Assembly: GCA_033725935.1 (NCBI GenBank)
Contig: MU867073.1
Span: forward strand, 124,001-188,000
DNA: 64,000 bases
Direction: 5' to 3'
DNA from: Cladorrhinum sp. PSN259
Lineage: Eukaryota; Ascomycota; Sordariomycetes; Sordariales; Podosporaceae
Position 1 is the first letter of the stretch. Every line of letters starts with the position of its first letter. The notes under the pieces were generated by a model, which saw nothing but the letters and a program-made list of their open reading frames with translations, was not told the DNA's origin and searched no databases. The translations under genes were made by a program, and so were the position numbers. Positions 9,643 to 21,595 of the stretch are shown here, one piece after another.

Positions 9643-12600
9643 GTTTTTCTATAAACTAGGGAGAGAATTAAGCCCCCTTTCCTAGTTTCTTTTTTACTTT
9701 CTTTGTACTCGAATAGAAAAACTTGAGAAAAAGATGAAGACGTCGCCCACGAGGGCGTTAAACTGTCAATGTATTCATTCCTATAGATACCCCAATGAAA
9801 GGAGGGAGAGGTAGAGGGGGAAGTGTGTGTCTGGCTTTGTTTTTGTGTTGTTGAAGAGGGGAACAGAAAGAGAGAGAAAGAGAGAGAGAAAGCAACCCAC
9901 TTATTTTTGTTGAACAGGGGGTGAAATCCAGAGAAGGAAGGGGGGGGGAGAAACTTTTATGTTTTTTTGTTATTTATTATCTATGTGTATATCAATTTTT
10001 TCTTCTTCAATTCTTGGTGATTCGGCTGTTTATGGTGTGTTTTTTTACTGGAATTAGAGTAGACACAAATTGGTATGTTTACTTGGTTTCTGGTCTGAGA
10101 GAAAGAAAAGATTTGGTTGTGTTTCCTGCTTTTATTTTTACCTCGTTATGTGAATGTATTTATTTATGCATGTCTGTTTATGTGTAGAAGTAAGTTACAT
10201 AGCATTGTCGGATTGCCGCCCGCCGGCTGCTCTGCTAGGATGAAAGTCCAGACTATGGATGGGGTAGAATCGATGTTCAGAGGCTGGCTTCAAGCAGCTG
10301 TCCTAGATAGACTGCCCAGTGTTGGCAAACGATGTTTGTACTGGGTTCGGGGATAAATAAGCGATGAATGATGGTTTCGTTTACGTTGTAAGGAAACGGA
10401 ATGGATGAGCAAGAACTGAAAGAGGCGTACAAGGGTGTAGGAATAGTATACAGGATGGCTTGCACCTAAAATAGGTTAGGCGTGTTGCTTTGGTTTTACT
10501 GGAAGATGATGATAAACAGATCAGTGAGTGGATGTGTATTCTGTAGATAGTTGCACAGTCGTACATCTTGAAATTCCTACCTGTCGATCTCAATAGACGA
10601 CAAGATAGTGGTATCCTACTACTCGATTTTTTTTTTCTTTCTAAATCTGAGAATCATGTCTATTTTGGTGGTGCTGACCTGTGGTGATTGATATCGGATT
10701 TTTTATTGCTGCTTTACACGGGCACCTCCTCATTCTTCCCCTTTGTTGCCCGACTATGCCAGCGTTGTCTTCCTTGGTAGCACAACACCACCAATCATGT
10801 GATATCCAACATGAGCGACCTCATTTCCCAAATGAGCCCCCAGCGCAATTATTACCCCACGTTTACCGCTGGAGTGGGAAGATGAAAGATGAACGGTGAT
10901 GATAAGTTACCGTAGGAATGGTAACCTAGAAGCCGTCAAGGGATATTCACTCACCCCTGACAATATTTTGGTGGCGTTTACTGGGGTTGGGAGGGGTTCG
11001 GTGGGGGTCTTGTTGAGATGGGGAAATCAAGCTGGAGAAAATCGTGTGATATTCATGCGGCCCTGTACTGTGATTGTATGTACACTAGACAAGTTCGCAG
11101 GTCGCTTGGATGGTCCATGGTGTGTGATATGGAGATCTAGTACCGTCTTTAGCTTCCGAGGAAGAAGAAAGATAGAGGGGTTGAGCGGATCCAGTTAAGA
11201 GTCCGTCTCCCCGGCTCGTCCCGGTCAATGGATCGAACGGGAGTGAAAGATCGAGAGGTGGAGCGCTTTAATTTCTTCTGTTATTTATCTTATTGGTTTC
11301 TCTTCGACCGAGATCATCAAGCAGGCCACGACACTTCCGTCTCCGAGGGGAAGCCAATTTTGACGGCTGGGTTTTCTTGTTTTCCCCTCCTTCCTCTGCT
11401 GTTCCCGGCGTTTGGGTTGAGGAAGCGCCACAGCGTTGCTTTTTTCTTTCCGGAAAGTCACAAACCACGAGAGCGTACTCAATGCTCGATCCGTAGCTGT
11501 GGGAATGCCACACCCTTGAACATGCAACACCTCACGCGACAGGGCTCGAACGCACCCGTACTAACCGGGACCGAGAGATAAGGTGCTGGATGCCGAGTAA
11601 AAGGATCATGCAATCGTAAGCTTGTTTCCATCAAAAGACTAGACCTAGTTTGGTCAACACTTCATAACCGAAAGGATCATCAATGTGCGGGATAATCATC
11701 TCAAATTGATGTCTCTGTCTTGCTTCATGTGAAATACCTCAGCGCATAAACGCATCATAGGGGGCGGTGTGCCCAATAGAAGATGTGTAACACGGATTAC
11801 TCATGGAGCATCAATAATCGGTGTTCTTGTACGGCGTGTTTGTTAGGCATGCTGCCAATCATCATTAAATTGTCAGAAATTCCTGAGAGTGACAGGAACA
11901 CTAGTGAGAATATATTGAAACGTTGAAATTGAGATTCAGGGTCCTCGCGTAGTTAATTGATCGCCGGTAATCCTCGGTGGCTTTGAGGCGCAGAAATAAA
12001 GCCGTGGAGAAATGCTATGCCCCCCGTCTCAAACCCTTTCGAGCCTCGTTCATGAATTTAATCGCGGGGTTCGCTCCTTTGATCAACAACGTCTGACAGA
12101 TCATTGCTATCTTGCTCATCATCTGTTAAGCGGAGGGGATGATCTGATAGATGGGTGGTGTAATCACGGAGATATGGATCAATTCCAGTTATAGTACTCG
12201 AGGTGCGAGGTATGATTGTGGTCCCGTCGTTGTGGACGACGTCAAGGAGCTAAAGGAGGAGACAAGGACAGGGAAGGATAGTGTGGGGTTCCCCCACGTT
12301 TCCTTTTCCCTATCCTGCCCAGGTGTTGATTCCGTCCTTGACCAAATGGCTATTCCTGTTGCGGAACGGGCGGTTTTGCTAAATCTAAAGTTCCAAGTAC
12401 TTTTCGACAGAGAGAGGGCGGCATGGTCACACCTGACCGTGTGCATGATGCAAAAACAACAAGGCTGCAGAGGGACTCGGGACCGGTCAGAATTCTATCG
12501 GAAGTCATTTCCATCAAAAGTCAATTTCGGTCAAATAAAGCACCTCAATGAATGGTGGAAAGCCAGAGGGAATGGAAAGTACCGGTGACGCGCCCCCATC

Positions 12601-13124
12601 CCGCGTGGAGGACCGTCGCGCCAACCACAGCCCCCAGACCGCCCCAGGGCAGGGTGAGCCAAACAGCTGTCGAGATTCCTTATCTCTGGCTCAGATGTTG
12701 GCCAATCAGAGCCTTCTTGGTCTTCTCACAAGACATCTCTTGTCCTGAAAATCTCTTTTTGATATCAGTGACGATGCTGCGGGGACACAGACGCACCTCG
12801 CCTCGTTGATGCTGGGTTGCCTTGGGGGACGAGTATGCCCTGCTTTGCCCGAGTCTACACAACATGATACCCGGGAATGTAATGTATGATCTTGGTATCA
12901 AACACTGACAGATATAACTGGCCTTCGTTCAGCCGGGTGGGCTAGCCGATGATCTAACCAATAACCATGGTGTGGCTGCACCCCCATGTATGTAAGTTGG
13001 CCCCTAGATAAGTTTTTGGCATTTCCACATCACCTGTTACCTATGCTTTGACCTTCTTAACTGTTCTCATCTATTGTCGATATTGATCAATAACATCGGA
13101 CGGAAGACTGAAACAACCACCGTG
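9643..13124. other. Long gene-free stretch between mucin-like gene and kinase-like gene
   Basis: About 3.5 kb. The left part (9643-10200) looks like the 3' UTR of the mucin-like gene and includes a GA-rich tract at 9864-9892 and a G-run near 9940. T-runs occur near 10628. The remainder carries short ORFs only; the longest (12151-12588, 145 codons) matches nothing I know. The last few hundred bases should be the promoter and leader of the kinase-like gene. No RNA gene or mobile element is seen. Confidence 0.55.
9864..9892 (+). repeat. GA-rich simple repeat
   Basis: Short purine microsatellite built from GA and GAAA units, lying in the probable 3' UTR of the mucin-like gene. Confidence 0.75.
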
Positions 13125-15005
13125 ATGGCTGCCAGCCCACAGCGTCGATATAGCAACACTATGTGGTGGGACGCAGACACCATAGAAAGGACCGTCACAC
13201 GACAGCTCGTCGAGAGTCACCTCATCCCAGAGGAGGTTGAGAGGCTAGATCAACCACTCGGCTTCGGTGATGGCTTGACAGACGGGACGTACTGGGAATG
13301 GATCGAAGAAAAGGCCAAAAAGATCTTTCTAATTCTTGCCGACCTTGGAGTCCCAGACCAGATCTTCGGCATCATCGACGACTCCTGGGATGACGAAGAC
13401 CTCCCGATCGCCCTCGATCAGGTCGACCGTCTGGATCTGACACCCAATAGAGACGAGAAGTTTGACCAGATGTTCTTTGAGAGACAGTACCATTACCTCC
13501 TTCAGCCACTCCAGAAGGGTGAACATAAGGTCTATGGGGATCTCGACGTGGTGCCACTGGAAGTTGTCGACAGAAGGCATATTGCAGGACAAAACCCCCT
13601 TTTCGACAAGGTTATAGTGATGAACTACCCCGAAACCATCCTCAGCCGTCTTCGAATGCCTCTGGGTCATGGCCACATCAGCCAAGAAGATTTCCTGTTC
13701 GAAGTAAACGGCATCAAAAACATTCACAGCGAGCATCTCGCGTCGTACTGGGCGTCATACATCCACCAAGGAATGGGATATGTTCTTTTCACCCAAGCCG
13801 CCGATTTCAACCTCAAATCCTTCCTCACCACAACACCCAACTGTGTCAAAAACGTGGAAAAGCAAGCCCGACGAAGAATGGTCATGGACTGGATCCACTG
13901 TCTCGTAGACACCACCTGCTTCCTCCACTCTCGAGGCCTTTCCCATGGCAATATCAAGCCATCGACTGTCATGTTCACCAACGACAACAAAATTTTCCTT
14001 TCTGACTTGCTAGGGGGTATGGCCGACAAGAGCTCGTTCGACAAGGAGTCGTACGACTATGCAGCCCCGGAGCAATGGTTCAAGCCGAGCTCATTCTCAT
14101 CCGCAAACGCAGCAGCGTACCGCAGAGCAACCGTAACCTCCACAATGGCCGCCTCGCCAGACAACAACATGTACACCATCAGCCGCTCTCCATCTGACTC
14201 ATATGGCCATAGCCCAATCTCGATAATGATGCATACTCCCACACCACACCTCTCCCCACAAGCAGCAGATATATTCTCCCTCGGCTGCGTCATCCTTGAG
14301 CTGCTCAGCTTTCTTCTGAAGAAGCATGGACGCCCATTTGCCGCCCACCGATCAGCAAAGCATAAAACACCCGGCCGTGGGGGAGCAGTGCCGGATTCCT
14401 CTTTCCACAAGAATCTGGGCCAGGTAGAGAGCTGGATGACGCAGCTGGCCAAAGAAGCCTCAAAGAAGGAGAAAGACGACCCCCTCTTCAAGGCCATCTC
14501 GCCAATGCTTCACGTGGTTGAGCACATGCTCTCTTCTTACCCTTCAGACAGACCAACCGCCAATGATGTTCAGGCGAAGATGTACCAGATCATTACTACA
14601 CCCGAGTCGTGCGGGATTTCGGAGCCTCATTGTGTGCATCAGTATGGGGGGTGGGAATACGGGAGCTGGAAGCTGAGTGCCACTGCGCCTTCTCAGCTCG
14701 GGGAGGGGGGACAAGATACCATGTCTATCTTGACCAAGCGGAGTAGTGGTGGTAGCGGTGGGCAGCAAAGGAAGAGGAGCAGTGCTGGGAGTGTGGTTGC
14801 TGGGTTGAGGAGGACATTGAGTGGCTCGGGATCCGGGGCCGGACCGGGTGCTGGGAGGGGAGAAGAGGGAGATAGGAGCATAAGTGAGCTCACCAATGGG
14901 ATTAGGGCTATTCAGGGTATCGGGGTGAACAGTAACAAGGGGAAGGGGGTTGAGAGCGCCGGGGCAGGACCGGTGACCGTGGGTGGCCATCACACTGGTG
15001 AGTGA
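13125..15005 (+). CDS. Fungal protein kinase-like protein, probable pseudokinase
   Basis: Single exon, 626 aa from the ATG at 13125 (GTGATGGCT); the frame stays open upstream but has no earlier ATG nearby. The N-terminal 240 residues precede a kinase-like lobe. The catalytic-loop position reads HGNIKPSTV at residues 274-282, so the His-Arg-Asp of active kinases is replaced by His-Gly-Asn and the catalytic Asp is missing. The metal-binding DFG position reads SDLLGG (Asp294). The APE motif (YAAPEQW) and helix F (DIFSLGCVILEL) are well kept. This pattern, together with SYWASYIHQG and the C-terminal CGISEPHCVHQYGGW, is shared by a conserved family of filamentous fungi as far as I recall. The tail after about residue 530 is Gly/Ser-rich and disordered. 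Likely a scaffold or nucleotide-independent regulator; substrate and pathway unknown. Confidence 0.8.
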   Translation: MAASPQRRYSNTMWWDADTIERTVTRQLVESHLIPEEVERLDQPLGFGDGLTDGTYWEWIEEKAKKIFLILADLGVPDQIFGIIDDSWDDEDLPIALDQVDRLDLTPNRDEKFDQMFFERQYHYLLQPLQKGEHKVYGDLDVVPLEVVDRRHIAGQNPLFDKVIVMNYPETILSRLRMPLGHGHISQEDFLFEVNGIKNIHSEHLASYWASYIHQGMGYVLFTQAADFNLKSFLTTTPNCVKNVEKQARRRMVMDWIHCLVDTTCFLHSRGLSHGNIKPSTVMFTNDNKIFLSDLLGGMADKSSFDKESYDYAAPEQWFKPSSFSSANAAAYRRATVTSTMAASPDNNMYTISRSPSDSYGHSPISIMMHTPTPHLSPQAADIFSLGCVILELLSFLLKKHGRPFAAHRSAKHKTPGRGGAVPDSSFHKNLGQVESWMTQLAKEASKKEKDDPLFKAISPMLHVVEHMLSSYPSDRPTANDVQAKMYQIITTPESCGISEPHCVHQYGGWEYGSWKLSATAPSQLGEGGQDTMSILTKRSSGGSGGQQRKRSSAGSVVAGLRRTLSGSGSGAGPGAGRGEEGDRSISELTNGIRAIQGIGVNSNKGKGVESAGAGPVTVGGHHTGE

Positions 15006-17503
15006 TTCGTCTTTGCTGCTTTGTATCAACTTCAGGAGTCAAGAGTCTGACTTGGCTTGAGATTACGGTTTGGTACCGAACTATTTCGATGGGTGGAAGA
15101 GATGAAGCATGTGAAGGGAGAAGCTGACTTGAACATTGTGATGCAGTACCTAGATTTTGGCAACCGAGTATGTGGAATTCGCCAAGTCTGTGTACGATGT
15201 AAGATGATGTGGCAGGATCCCGGTTTTGTTGAGAGGAGCTAAAGTGGGCGATTCTGGTTGTTTTTGCTTTGACGGAAGCGGGCGTCTGGTTGGTTGACAG
15301 GTCTGATTTTAGCAAGCGTACATACCCCATTGAGTTTTGGAATTTTGAGTTTGTCAGTCCTTGAGTCTTATTAAGGTTATGTGCCGCTGCATCTAGACAT
15401 TTGAAGGTTGTGATGTGATGCACCCGACGGGAGGACACTGGCACTGAAGGATTTGTGGTCAGTGCGAGAGGTAACAAGCTTTGTTGAAAGACGCCATCGT
15501 CGTTCCTTGGCACGCACAGATAAGCCTTCCCCACTGAAACAGCCGTGGCGCTGCCGAACGGCTGCACGGGCCGCCAGTTGAACAACCTGGACGCAAGCAC
15601 ATCCTAGCAAGTATCTTCAATTGGGACCCACGTCATCTGTTCCAGGTGCTTCAGCCGGTTTTTTTTATCGTTCCGGCCCACGATTGTGGAGAACAAGAAA
15701 AGCTTCAACAAGCAGGCTTGAGGTGCGGCGGCGGCAGTCGCTGCGTGCTGCCTCACCAACAAACAAAATCGTCAAACGGGAGCTCTCCTCAACACAGAGC
15801 TCAGGCTGTGTCACCAATGCCCCCTCCTGGTGAAGTTGAATGCCGTTATGCAAAACTGCGGGGAATTTTTGAGCCTTACACAAGTTCCGAACAATAGCTG
15901 CTGCCTGTGAGAGACTGACGACGCACGCCCAAAAAAAAGCAGAGGGCGGGATGGCATGGCAGCATAGCATGAGGTAGGATGGTGGGATGCTCCGGGTGTG
16001 GGCGGTTGTGGCATTCCTTGATCTTGGCAACATGCAGATATCCCGCTTTCGGATGGGCCGTCGCCAAATGCACCCGACAAGGAACAGGACAAGACCACTT
16101 GGGAACTTCCTTTTTCGACTGTTGTTCGATAACGTCCCGCCCGGTCGATGTCCGGCTGTAGTAATTGGTTCGTCATGGCTCAGCTCAAGCTCTCGCACCC
16201 TAGTGATCTGCAGCATGCCTTTCCTGGGCTGAAGTGGGAGCCGCAAGCAGGCTTGCGCGTCGTCTTACCTGGGTCTTTGCTGCAACAAAACCAAGGAAGA
16301 CCCAAGGAAGGCTTTTTTGGGCAAAACGAACAGACAGGGGGGAGGATGCGGGATTGGTCAATGAGTGGGTGGTAACATCTCTCTGTCACTGTCACTGTCA
16401 CTTTTTTTTTCTCGTGTTCTGGGGAAATCGAGATCATGGACAAGCAAAGAAAAAAGAGTGGGCTGGTCGAATCCCACGTCCTCCTTGTTCTCTCGCTATC
16501 GGCATCTGCGTAGGTATCACTGACCGGGAGGGACACCCATTAGACACGGAAATCAGGTTATCTTCTCGGTACTTGGTAAAGGTATCTTTCTGTATCAACC
16601 CGCGAGGTTGCATCTCACTCTTTTGTTTATATCGCTTGTTCCTTGCCCTCATGGTGATTCTCATTTTCTCGTTCACTCCCGCCAACACTCTCGCTTTCAG
16701 TCGCTCGCTCGCTCGCTCGCTTGACAACTGACGGATTCAATACTGTGTGTTTGATTGCGGTATGTGTATGTGTGCAAAGTATACATACTACATACCGAGG
16801 TTTCAACCGGATTGAGGTGATAGTTTTTTTCATTCTTTCCAAAATCTTGGGATACCAATCCGGCGTCACCACGGAGACTAGCAGGTTGCCCAACAACCTG
16901 CGCCTTCCGCTCTTTTGTTTGACGCTCTTTTATTTTTAATATTTCCATCTCAACCTGGAACTCGCTGTCTACTGCCTAACTTCCTTAATTTCCCCTTCCC
17001 GGTTTGGAGGGGAAACCTTGAAGGACAGAACTTGAAGAGGGAGAGTCAACCTCGCCTGGGGAGATACCTACCAACCTACCTCCATCCCCATCGTTCTTTA
17101 TTTGTTCGCTCGTTAGCAACGGCAAGCGCCACAACGATAATTCAGCCTTGTGGTCAATCAGCTATTTTTGCATAGCCGTTTCAATCGTGGCTCTGCATCT
17201 CACCCAGATTCTGCGGCGCATGCAAATCTGGAACACAAGGACAACTCCTGGAACGGCAACTCCTACGCTTGCTTGTTGTTGGTCGATCATCATCCACAGG
17301 TAGCAGTTGCGACAACAAGAAGGAAAAAGCTGCAAGGAATTATTTCTGATTACTCTTTTCATTTTCTCATCTATCTCTAGGTATTAGGGAAAGGGAGTTA
17401 ATTTCCTTGTTGGGAGAATTGAGTTTTTTTCTTCTTTCCATTTTCGGCATCCTTTTCGACATCGTATTCGAGTCCTTGGCAACCCCAGCACAAAATTTCA
17501 ACG
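15006..17503. other. Long upstream region of the GH72 gene
   Basis: About 2.5 kb without a recognisable gene. It contains a (GTCACT)3 tract at 16385-16402 followed by a T-run, a CGCT tetranucleotide array at 16701-16721, and TG-rich sequence near 16745-16780. From about 17350 to 17503 the sequence looks like the mRNA leader of the GH72 gene, pyrimidine-rich and without any ATG in its last 100 nt. Confidence 0.55.
16701..16721 (+). repeat. CGCT tetranucleotide microsatellite
   Basis: Five perfect copies of a four-base unit in non-coding DNA, about 780 nt upstream of the GH72 start codon. Confidence 0.85.
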
Positions 17504-18986
17504 ATGAAGCTTCCTTGGCTTTCGGCCGTGTTACTCGGCGCCAAAGCTGCAACGGCTGTCGCCCCTGTCACAGCACTCGGCAACAAATTCTTTACCCCGG
17601 ATGGCAAGCAATTCTTCGTGAAGGGTATGAATATTAACTTATTTACTCATAAGAAACCAAAAGCTGATCTTGCTCTGTTGTAGGAATCGCATATCAATTG
17701 ACTGAAGGTGAGTCGATCCTTAACACTAACATAAGCATGCATGTGTGTGTAACTTACAATTGCCTGAAATAGATGACCCCCTCATGGACACGGAGCAGTG
17801 CACCAGAGATGTCGAGCTCATGAAAACCCTGGGCACCAACACCATCCGCGTCTACCATGTTGATCCAAAGGCGGATCACACTGAGTGTATGAAGGTTTTA
17901 GACAGTGCAGGCATTTATGCTTTGATTGATCTTGATACATTTGATTCATACATCGAAGCAGTAGGTTCTTCCCCCCCACCTCACTTCACTCTATGTCTCA
18001 CTCACGCCATGTCATAGAACAACCCGTCATGGACTCAACGCCATCACGACCGCTACGCAGAAGTAATGGATGCATTCGTTTCCTACAACAACGTGCTCGG
18101 GTTCTTCGTCGGCAACGAAATCATCACCACCAACAATCAATCTGCCGCTGCACCATTCATCAAAGCGGCTGCCAGGGACATGAAAGCCTACCGTAATCGA
18201 AAATCGTACCGCCAAGTGCCTATCGGCTACTCAGCAGCAGACATCGCTGAGCTCCGCCCCATGCTCCAGGACTACCTAACGTGCGGTGGCAACTCCTCAG
18301 AGAACGTAGACTTCTTTGCTCTGAACTCTTACGAGTGGTGCGATCCATCCACATACGGCACATCAGGCTATACCGCCCTCCAAACACAAGCTCACAACTT
18401 CCCTGTTCCCATCTTCTTCTCGGAAACGGGGTGCAACGTCCCCGGCCCTCGCTTATTCGAAGACCAAACGGCCATCTTTGGGCCGGAAATGGTCAACGAC
18501 TGGAGCGGAGCGATAATTTACGAGTGGATACAGGAAGCGAATAACTATGGACTGATTTCGTATGGTCCTGTACCTCCAGCGACCGCTACAGAGGACGGAA
18601 GAAACATTAAGGGAGGGTTTAGCAGACGGGGCACACCAACGCCCGTGCTTCCTGATTTTGAGAACTTGAAGACTCAGTGGGCGAATGTAAAACCTACAGG
18701 GGTGCAACAGAAGGATTATGATGCACAAAAGGTATCGACCAGGGTGTGCCCATCTTCTACGGCCGGTGGGTGGGTTGTTGGAGGTAATGTCAAGTTGCCG
18801 GCTGTTGGCGAGACATTTAAGGGAGAGTTCACCAGTGCACCCAGCGCCACTCCGAACCCGACAGCAACGGGGGCGGCAGGTGGGAACGGAGCGAGCAAGA
18901 AGAACCCCGCGCCTGCTAATCGGGTGCTCAAGGGGATGGTGGCTGGCTTGGTTGGGGTTATGGTTGTGTTTATTGTTTGGTTGTAA
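17504..18986 (+). CDS. GPI-anchored beta-1,3-glucanosyltransferase, GH72 (Gas/Gel family)
   Basis: Four exons, 17504-17624, 17684-17707, 17773-17960 and 18018-18986, give 433 aa; exon 2 is only 24 nt. A signal peptide (LPWLSAVLLGAKAATA) is followed by the GH72 domain: FVKGIAYQLTE, TNTIRVYHVDP, NNPSWTQRHHDRYA. Glu145 in GNEI is the expected acid/base and Glu247 in SETG the nucleophile. The C-terminus has a Ser/Thr/Pro/Asn-rich stretch and a hydrophobic tail (VAGLVGVMVVFIVWL), a GPI-attachment signal. There is no C-terminal Cys-rich X8/CBM43 module, so it belongs to the short GH72 subgroup. These enzymes cut and rejoin beta-1,3-glucan chains at the plasma membrane and elongate wall glucan. All junctions use GT-AG and preserve frame. 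Confidence 0.94.
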
Positions 18987-19767
18987 ACACATGCAGTCAA
19001 CCACCCAACCAAGCCGCAGGACACATAATGTGATGTTTCTTTCTCTGTTTATTATTTCTCATCCGGCACGAGATGACGAGCATGGGATAATGGAGGTATT
19101 TGGGCTTTTTGAGATACATGAAACGGAGCCGACAACGATGATGCCAGGGAATTTGATGAAGAGATGATAATGGAAAGGAGTCCAAACGGGGGAAAAAAGG
19201 GGGGGAAAGGAGGAGAACAGAAAGCATGAACTGCATGGAGCATTTGGGGGTTTTGTTTTTCGGGAATGAAAAGCAGGAAGAAGAAGTGATTAAATGTATT
19301 TGATATACATTAATCGTTAATGCTTGAGTTTCTTCTGCCACACAACCTCCTCCTCTCGAATGATGAGCAAGTTGAGGTGAGACAGAACGGACGGATGTCA
19401 GGTTTTTTTTATTATACTTCAGTGTACATAATTTAGGCCGGAAATGACACACTTTATTTCAAGTTTACATGAATGGGAACAACTAGCGGGTGTGTTACGA
19501 CCAACTGGAAAATGTGTTTCTGTCCTCGAGGGGTTGGATCGGGACAATGCCGTACAGTGTAAGTTCATTGGGGAAGAGGATGAGTGTACACAGACACGAG
19601 GGCTCTAACACAATCTAAGATCGTGACCACGACATATCCAAAACCTTTCAATATTTTGAAACAACATGCTCAAACTATAAAAATATTGACAACAGCCCCA
19701 CTCATCATCATATCATACAAAAAACAAGCGTCCCGACGCCACTAGGTAGTTTTACCTCCTCCCATTT
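18987..19767. other. Convergent 3' region between GH72 and SDR genes
   Basis: Non-coding space with the 3' UTRs of both genes. A purine-rich tract (19187-19215) and AT-rich segments near 19660-19735 are present; no gene is recognised. Confidence 0.55.
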
Positions 19768-20940
19768 TTAGAATCCCACAATCCCACCCTTCTCACCACC
19801 CTTCTTCACCCCCTTCCTCCCCACAAACGACTTCATCCCATTGTCAACGCCCGCCATCTTCCTTAGAACGGCCTGGAACCCAATAGGCAAGACATTATAC
19901 CAGTCAATCCACCGAGCATAGAGCGGCATTCCGATCACCGCATTCTGGCCATCGTCAATAGCTTTGATCACTTCCTTTGCCACGTCAACCGGCTCAACAA
20001 TTGGTGCCAAAAAGGCATTAGGAGTCTGGACACCATAAAACAGGGGTGTACTGAGCTGTCCCGGCGTGACGAGGACCATGCGGATGTTGGGGTGGGTTTC
20101 CTTCAGCTCGGCAGCGAGGGACTTGTGCAAGGCCGTTACGCCCGCTTTTGATGCTGCGTAGTCTGTTAGGTTTGCGGCGCCGAGGGTGCCGATGACTGAT
20201 GAGATGGTTACGACTGTGCCGCCGGTTTCGGAGAGCGCCAGTGACGGCAAAAAGGTTTTGAGGGTGTAGAAGTGGGAGAGAAGGTTTGTGGAGACTGAGC
20301 GGTCGATTTCTGCGAGGGAGAGGTCGAGTAGAGGCTTGCCGGGGACGACGGCTGCGTTGTTGATTAGGATTGTTGCAGGGCCGAGCTGAAAAACCGGGAA
20401 AGTTAGCAAAATGAGTTATAAGGAAGAGGAGAAAAAAAGGCGGTCGAGGTAGTTAGTTGTAATGCATACCTCCTTCTCAATCTGCTTAGCAACCTTTGCG
20501 AGCTGCTCCTTGTTCGTCACATCGCACTTGTAATACGTCACACCCCTGGCCTCGCCATTCTCCATCTCTTCAACATCAAGCACGGCGACCGTCGCGCCGC
20601 GCATACCGTACACCTCGGCAATCAGCAGCCCGAGCCCGCTCGCGCCGCCCGTGATAACGATCACTTCTTCGCTGAGGTCTACCTCGCGCGGCAGACCAAA
20701 GGCGAGACGGTTGTTGATTGCGCCCGCAATCCAGATGAATGTGATGAGGGAGGCCCACAACGAAGAGACGATTATGGGCGGCGCGGTATAATCCATGTTT
20801 TGAGCGCGGAAGCATAGCGGGACGATCCAGGCGACGAAGGGGTGGAAGAAGGTCGTCCTGAAGACCTTGACGATGAGGTCGATTGAGAGCGGAGCGAACC
20901 AGGAGTCGCGCGTCGGCGGGACTGGGTATGGTGATGCCAT
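19768..20940 (-). CDS. Membrane-anchored short-chain dehydrogenase/reductase (retinol dehydrogenase/17beta-HSD11-like)
   Basis: Two exons, 20470-20940 and 19768-20385, give 362 aa; the 84-nt intron has a GTATGC donor and a TTTTCAG acceptor. One or two hydrophobic segments in the first 80 residues (around 25-45 and 55-75) anchor the protein to a membrane. The Rossmann motif TGGASGLG is at 97-104, the acidic residue after beta-2 (AVLDVEE) favours NAD over NADP, and NNAA, Ser219/220 and Tyr233-x3-Lys237 (YAASK) complete the catalytic set. The layout is that of the classical SDR subgroup with human RDH10/HSD17B11, enzymes acting on lipids or sterols at the ER or lipid droplet. The C-terminus is Gly/Lys-rich. 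The actual substrate cannot be read from sequence. Confidence 0.88.
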
Positions 20941-21595
20941 TGTTGCGTTTTCTGTCTGTACGAGAATCGTCTTGTGTGGCGTATTTGTTGGCTATTTAGA
21001 TATTAAAGGGGGTGGAAAGCTTGATATTGAAGCTATTGCAGCTTTTTTGCTTGTGATGTAAACAAAATGAGGAACAAGTTGAATTAAAAGTGAAAGCTTT
21101 GCCAAAAGGTGAAAAAAAGAGAGGATCTACCCCAATTCTAAAAAAGATTTTGTCTAAACACGAGATGGGAGACCGACAACAAGATCAGACGAAGGAACGA
21201 ACCACGGCGGCAAAGAAAAATGGCACAGAAAGTTAAGTTATGAATAGAAGCTTCCGAGGTGTGTCCCCTCCTGTGTCCTGTGCTTCCCCCAGCTGTCTCC
21301 AAGTCGAACTGGGCCAGTTGAAACACTCCTTGATCCGAGCGCCAGACCCCTAGCTCGTTTCAATTTGGGGCTGTTATCCCGTGCATTTTCTTGGCGGCGT
21401 TTGTGTGGAGCAGAGTGTTTGATCCCGTCTGTCGGTGACAGGTGACCTCCGGCGCTCCGACATTCTCCATCCCGTCGTCTACCGTCGTCCGCTCGAGTGT
21501 CCTTCAAGGTTCTCTCGGACCGTTTTAAGTTCCACATATCACGGATCCGGAATTCTAGTGTCTCTGTATTCAATGACTTCATTCCTAAATTCAAA
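20941..21595. other. Divergent promoter region between SDR and MFS transporter genes
   Basis: 655 nt upstream of both genes. The reading frame of the MFS gene is open for 99 nt before its ATG, but that extension lacks an upstream ATG in frame. No other feature seen. Confidence 0.5.

Noticed and set aside
11530..11600. tRNA-like TTCGAGCC on the minus strand
   Set aside because: The flanking bases do not form a T stem or acceptor stem.
12151..12588. 145-codon plus-strand ORF with an ATG
   Set aside because: No recognisable domain, ordinary length for chance in 3.5 kb, and no splice or codon-bias support.
13074..13124. Upstream extension of the kinase-like protein
   Set aside because: The extension begins at a TTG, not ATG; the first ATG in good context is at 13125.
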